Part shown: positions 61,136-64,000 of the stretch, piece after piece | Numbering within the stretch: the first letter of the stretch is position 1 | How the letters are laid out: every line of letters begins with the position of its first letter | Assembly: GCF_000829435.1 (NCBI RefSeq) | Contig: NZ_JXRP01000018.1 | Span: 496,001-560,000, forward strand | Direction of reading: 5' to 3' | From: Jeotgalibacillus soli | Lineage (GTDB): Bacteria; Bacillota; Bacilli; Bacillales; Jeotgalibacillaceae | DNA length: 64,000 bases | Position numbers and translations under genes: made by a program | The notes under the pieces: model-generated | What the model saw: the letters and a program-made list of their open reading frames with translations, nothing else | What the model was told of the DNA's origin: nothing | Database searches by the model: none

Positions 61136-61900
61136 ATGTGTTTATTCCACCTCTCTGCTTGTTTAATTAATTTTATGAAAGTGAGACAAAATTAATACCC
61201 TTAAAACATTTCTAATAAGAAACCATTTGACAAAAATGTAAACGCAATTTTGAATAACTGAATATATTAATGTATAAAAAAGCATATGGAATCGCTCTTT
61301 ATGGATTCTTAAATGGTAAGAATTGCAGATGATATTAACAGAAAGTATTCGAATGAGTGACGTATCTGCAAAACTTGTTAATGAGGTTGAATTTAACGTA
61401 TTAGAAGTCATTGGTCATGTAGTAGCAAAGAGCCTTTCGCAATTAACTCGTTTTAAAAGGATTCTTGACAGATTTACAGAATCTGTCCAATTAAATGACG
61501 AGATGAATTCGCTATTGATGAGATACTGTGGTTCGAGATCATATAGGCAGAGTACATAAATTGAACCAGCCGATTCAACAGACGGATTATTTCTGTGTGG
61601 CGTCTTAATAAGATTTATCTCCTTTTTTAAATCGTTACATCTTGCCTTCATTACAGATAACAATTCCTCTAAGAGTAATTGCTATTTTACCTTAAAAGAA
61701 AATAGTTTCTTTCACCAGAAAAGAAGCTATAAAAGGTGTACAATTCTTTCCAATCTTTAAGAAATTTAAATAATTTGATTAGACATTGACGGTGTATTTC
61801 TGTTGGATAAGAATGCCTAGAGCAAAATAAGTTCTAAAACATATTTATAAATGAGGGGGATTTGCTTCTCCAAGTAATTTTCAACTGGGGGTGATTACTT
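61136..61900. other. Mostly empty stretch
   Basis: No supported gene. A plus-strand frame at about 61329-61559 (ILTESIRMSDVSAKLVNEVE ... RFTESVQLNDEMNSLLMRY) has protein-like composition with two similar TESxxxxD units, but no ribosome binding site; it may be a relic of a repetitive phage-type or surface protein. The right end carries the GGGGGTG site of the next gene. Confidence 0.4.
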
Positions 61901-62032
61901 ATGTTTGGTGGATACGGCTTTGGAGGTTGTGGTTATGGCGGCATTGGCTATGGCGGTGGTTTCAGAGGTGGTTTTGCGCTGATTATCGTATTGTTCATTC
62001 TGTTAATTATTGTTGGGGCTGCATTATGTTAA
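61901..62032 (+). CDS. YjcZ family sporulation protein, long Gly/Tyr-rich form
   Basis: The 43-residue protein has a Gly/Tyr/Cys head ([20 protein letters not shown], 20 residues) and a C-terminal membrane helix ([19 protein letters not shown]). GGGGGTGA precedes the ATG. Unlike the other pairs this one is on the plus strand, again with the short form downstream (61 bases). Confidence 0.87.
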   Translation: MFGGYGFGGCGYGGIGYGGGFRGGFALIIVLFILLIIVGAALC

Positions 62033-62092
62033 AGGTCATAATGGGATCATTCATTTAACGTAAAAATCCAACGAATGTCTGGAGGGTTTAAC

Positions 62093-62179
62093 ATGGGTGG
62101 ATACAGCGGTGGTTTTGCGTTTGTTATTGTCGTATTCGTATTGCTGGTTATTATTGGATGCTCTTGTGGCATCTGGTAA
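62093..62179 (+). CDS. YjcZ family sporulation protein, short form
   Basis: The 28-residue frame reads MGGYSGGFAFVIVV, a hydrophobic run and GCSCGIW. GGAGGG precedes the ATG. It is the downstream partner of the long form at 61901. Confidence 0.87.
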   Translation: MGGYSGGFAFVIVVFVLLVIIGCSCGIW

Positions 62180-62476
62180 TTAAATAGTGAAACAAAAAAT
62201 ATTTATATAAGTGCAAAGACTGTGTATAAGAGCAGCAAATTATTCACTGCTCTTATACTTTTTCATATAATTTTTAAAAAAATAAAGGTATCACCAATTG
62301 ATTTTTCAAAATAGACTAACATGAACTTTATATTATGAAATTTTCATTAATTTCAATTATATGGAAATATAAATATGTTGAAGTGAAAGAGCAGTAAGTT
62401 TAATAGAAGATGAGAAAATGATTTAAAAAGATAAATATATTTTTTTATAAGAACAATTAAGATAGGGGAATTGCCG

Positions 62477-62923
62477 ATGGAGAAGGACCATCAAATAAAA
62501 ATGTATAAAGAAAGCGATGATCATTCACAAGAATTACTTAAAAAAATAGAGTCATCTTCATCCTATGGTGAATCGAAACAGTTAGATAATTGGTTTTTTG
62601 GTAATAGAATAAAGGAGTCTAATGATCGTAAACAGAATGAGCAATCAAAAAATGAACATGATCGATTTACAGAATTTTTGTTTGGGCAGGTTAAAGTTAT
62701 TGAAACATCCAATGAAAAAGAGGGATCACATACTAGTAGATCGAATCGGATGAATGACTGGTTTTTTGGCAATAGAGGAAAAGAGGATGTATCAAGTCCA
62801 AATGTTAAGGATCCTGCTTCTGATCAAATAAGTGACAACACTCCCATACCATTGATTAATAAAGCAACACCATTTTTAAACAAAGCCCTAAAGAGATTTC
62901 ATTCTAAAAAAGAGAAAGATTAG
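62477..62923 (+). CDS. Hydrophilic protein with duplicated WFFGN motif
   Basis: The protein of about 148 residues is hydrophilic and lacks a signal peptide. It has two copies of the motif DNWFFGNRIKE / NDWFFGNRGKE (about residues 36-46 and 95-105) and a related FTEFLFGQVK between them, each in a charged, Ser/Asn/Lys-rich context. This gives three evenly spaced units of about 30 residues. The C-terminus (NKALKRFHSKKEKD) is basic. Short Trp-Phe-Phe-Gly motifs in an otherwise disordered chain suggest docking peptides for a partner. ATG 62477 follows AGGGG. The context points to sporulation; the family is not recognised. Confidence 0.75.
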   Translation: MEKDHQIKMYKESDDHSQELLKKIESSSSYGESKQLDNWFFGNRIKESNDRKQNEQSKNEHDRFTEFLFGQVKVIETSNEKEGSHTSRSNRMNDWFFGNRGKEDVSSPNVKDPASDQISDNTPIPLINKATPFLNKALKRFHSKKEKD

Positions 62924-63008
62924 TTACAGAAGCTTTATTCACTTGGGTTTTCTAATCAGTTAAAAATTTTTATTCCTTTAAATAAAAAGCGTGATGATCA
63001 TATTCCTT

Positions 63009-63041
63009 AGGCTGTCGAGAAAGCACGACAGTCTATTTTTA
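63009..63041 (+). terminator. Probable intrinsic terminator
   Basis: GCTGTCG (63011-63017) pairs with CGACAGT-type sequence (63026-63032) and is followed by TCTATTTTT. It ends the WFFGN-protein transcript. Confidence 0.7.
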
Positions 63042-63264
63042 TCTACTTTACTCTATTTTCTCCTCAATAAAAAATTCTCGAAATGAATTTGAAATAACGA
63101 GTCGATTCCTCCCTTTTATCGGGCATTGCTGGAGAGAGTGAAACAATTAATAACGTAGCAGAAATACTGCAGAGGCTTAAACGTATGACTATAGCAAAAC
63201 GTTATCTTTAACATAAGGTAATAGTACATATAATTATGTGAATATTAGCGAAAGGAGGATATTT

Positions 63265-63515
63265 ATGTATCAACCTACCATATTTATAATCTATGCTGCA
63301 AATATCAGGGGAAAAAAGTTAGAATTCAAGAACGTAATAATAGAGTTTATGTAGGGGAAATTACTAGAGTGACTAAGACTCATGTCTGGATAAGACCTAC
63401 TAGAAATCTAGGAGGAAATGGCTATGGATTCTATGGAGGATTCGGGGGATTTGGATATGGACTTGCACTCGGTTCTATTACTGGCATTGCTCTAAGCTCA
63501 GCATTCTGGTGGTAG
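63265..63515 (+). pseudogene. Small Sm-like/Gly-rich protein gene with an early frameshift
   Basis: A start codon with a good AAAGGAGG site at 63265 opens MYQP, but the sensible continuation (YHIYNLCCKYQGKKVRIQER ... NNRVYVGEITRVTKTHVWIRP) is in another frame and runs to TAG 63513-63515. One base missing after codon 4 explains the break. The frame then has a Gly/Phe/Tyr-rich stretch (GGNGYGFYGGFGGFGYG) and a hydrophobic end (LALGSITGIALSSAFWW). The first half resembles the protein at 59225. Either a real lesion or a sequencing error. Confidence 0.65.
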
Positions 63516-63843
63516 ATTATATTATTAATATAGGATAAATATCAAAATCTCGTGAATTCATTAGGTGTCATTGTATATTCGAAGGGCTAGAAGATATTTA
63601 TTAAGTTATCGATTTGCAAATGTATAATAAATTAACTGGCACAGCCTTCTGTTAATAGGTCACACGAATGATTTTACAAGGGCCAATCTGTTTCGTTAAA
63701 TGACCATCTAACTCATGATTGCTCTCTTCCTGAGTTTAGTATACGTTTAATTGATTTAAATTAATGTGCACTCCAAATTGTTAGTCTTAAGAAAGGTGAT
63801 TTTTGCTAGGCAATAAATAAAATAAGGAGGTGAAAAATAGCCA
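63516..63843. other. Gap before the last gene
   Basis: No gene seen. AAGGAGGTGA (63824-63833) is a strong ribosome binding site for the last, truncated gene, at a rather long spacing to ATG 63844. Confidence 0.5.
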
Positions 63844-64000
63844 ATGCATCCTTTAAATTTTGGATCAAAACCATTTCGGCCAAACCTTAGACAGAGACAG
63901 AAATCTCTTCCTCCAAGAAATTTTCTATCAAACCAAAATCCTAGATCACCCCGAGGATCTTTTAGGGGACCTGGTTTGTCTGGGAATTTAGGTAATATTA
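63844..64000 (+). CDS. Arg/Pro/Asn-rich protein, truncated by the window edge
   Basis: The first 52 codons read MHPLNFGSKPFRPNLRQRQK and continue SLPPRNFLSNQNPRSPRG with further Gly/Arg/Pro/Asn. The composition is basic and of low complexity, similar to spore coat or coat-associated proteins of bacilli (for example VrrA/YppG-like), and the neighbourhood is rich in spore genes. The C-terminus lies outside the window. No family can be named. Confidence 0.6.
   Translation, partial: MHPLNFGSKPFRPNLRQRQKSLPPRNFLSNQNPRSPRGSFRGPGLSGNLGNI

Noticed and set aside
61323-61559. Plus-strand frame with TESxxxxD units
   Set aside because: Protein-like composition but no ribosome binding site or family; kept only as a possible relic in the gap note.
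1-64000. CRISPR array, tRNA, rRNA or intact prophage
   Set aside because: No regularly spaced repeats, cloverleaf or rRNA-like sequence, or phage structural genes were seen; the short DNA repeat at 21000-21110 is inside a protein repeat region.

Overview
The window is chromosomal DNA from a low-GC, endospore-forming Firmicute, most likely a member of the Bacillaceae. Spore markers support this: SspO, coat transglutaminase Tgl, a CotF-type coat protein, a YmaF-type protein and eight tiny YjcZ-type proteins. So do Bacillus-style regulatory parts: an L-box lysine riboswitch, a CzrA-type operator, strong AGGAGG ribosome binding sites and TTG/GTG starts. I cannot assign a genus from sequence alone. 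I saw no rRNA, tRNA, CRISPR array or intact prophage.

Layout. 0-6.6 kb: nucleotidyltransferase, sbcDC recombination nuclease, SCO copper chaperone lipoprotein. 6.8-14.1 kb: spore and accessory genes (tgl, sspO, a phospholipase D-like protein, small unknowns), with a decayed SgcJ/EcaC-type gene and a twice-frameshifted secreted protein beside a small membrane protein. 14.2-19.2 kb: a chemoreceptor that has lost its signalling core, an OpuD-type betaine transporter, a lytic transglycosylase, a secreted nuclease, a candidate structured non-coding RNA, and ppiB. 19.2-22.2 kb: minus-strand envelope and spore genes, including a Phe-Gly repeat protein. 22.6-32.1 kb: M23 murein hydrolase, czrA-czcD zinc efflux, coat protein, D-serine dehydratase, a lone TatA, a riboswitch-controlled lysine-type permease, and a MarR/MFS efflux pair.

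32.2-53.3 kb is the most notable region: a catabolic island flanked by two paralogous GntR/FCD regulators. It encodes ETF beta and alpha, a membrane ETF:menaquinone oxidoreductase, a TRAP transporter (DctP/Q/M), an iron alcohol dehydrogenase, an aldehyde dehydrogenase, an acyl-CoA dehydrogenase-like protein, a CoA-transferase, a fumarate-reductase-like flavoprotein, an enoyl-CoA hydratase, an RraA-type aldolase, a 2-hydroxyacid dehydrogenase, glycerate kinase and an SR1P-like peptide. Six intergenic regions in the island carry the same palindrome (core TTATCGATAA), at the expected transcription start or in the promoter spacer. This suggests one repressor-controlled regulon. The genes fit uptake of a carboxylate by TRAP, oxidation of an alcohol or aldehyde group, CoA activation, dehydrogenation with electrons passing through ETF to menaquinone, hydration and cleavage. 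The substrate is not identifiable from sequence.

53.5-57.7 kb: a small lipoprotein, then an ArsR regulator with three luciferase-like flavin oxidoreductases. 57.7-58.5 kb: a GC-rich repeat bounded by inverted repeats, and an IS1182-type transposase remnant. 58.7-64 kb: a spore-protein zone with paired long/short YjcZ-type genes, two small proteins sharing a candidate Sm-like module, a YmaF-type histidine-rich protein, a WFFGN-repeat protein, and a partial Arg/Pro/Asn-rich gene at the right edge.
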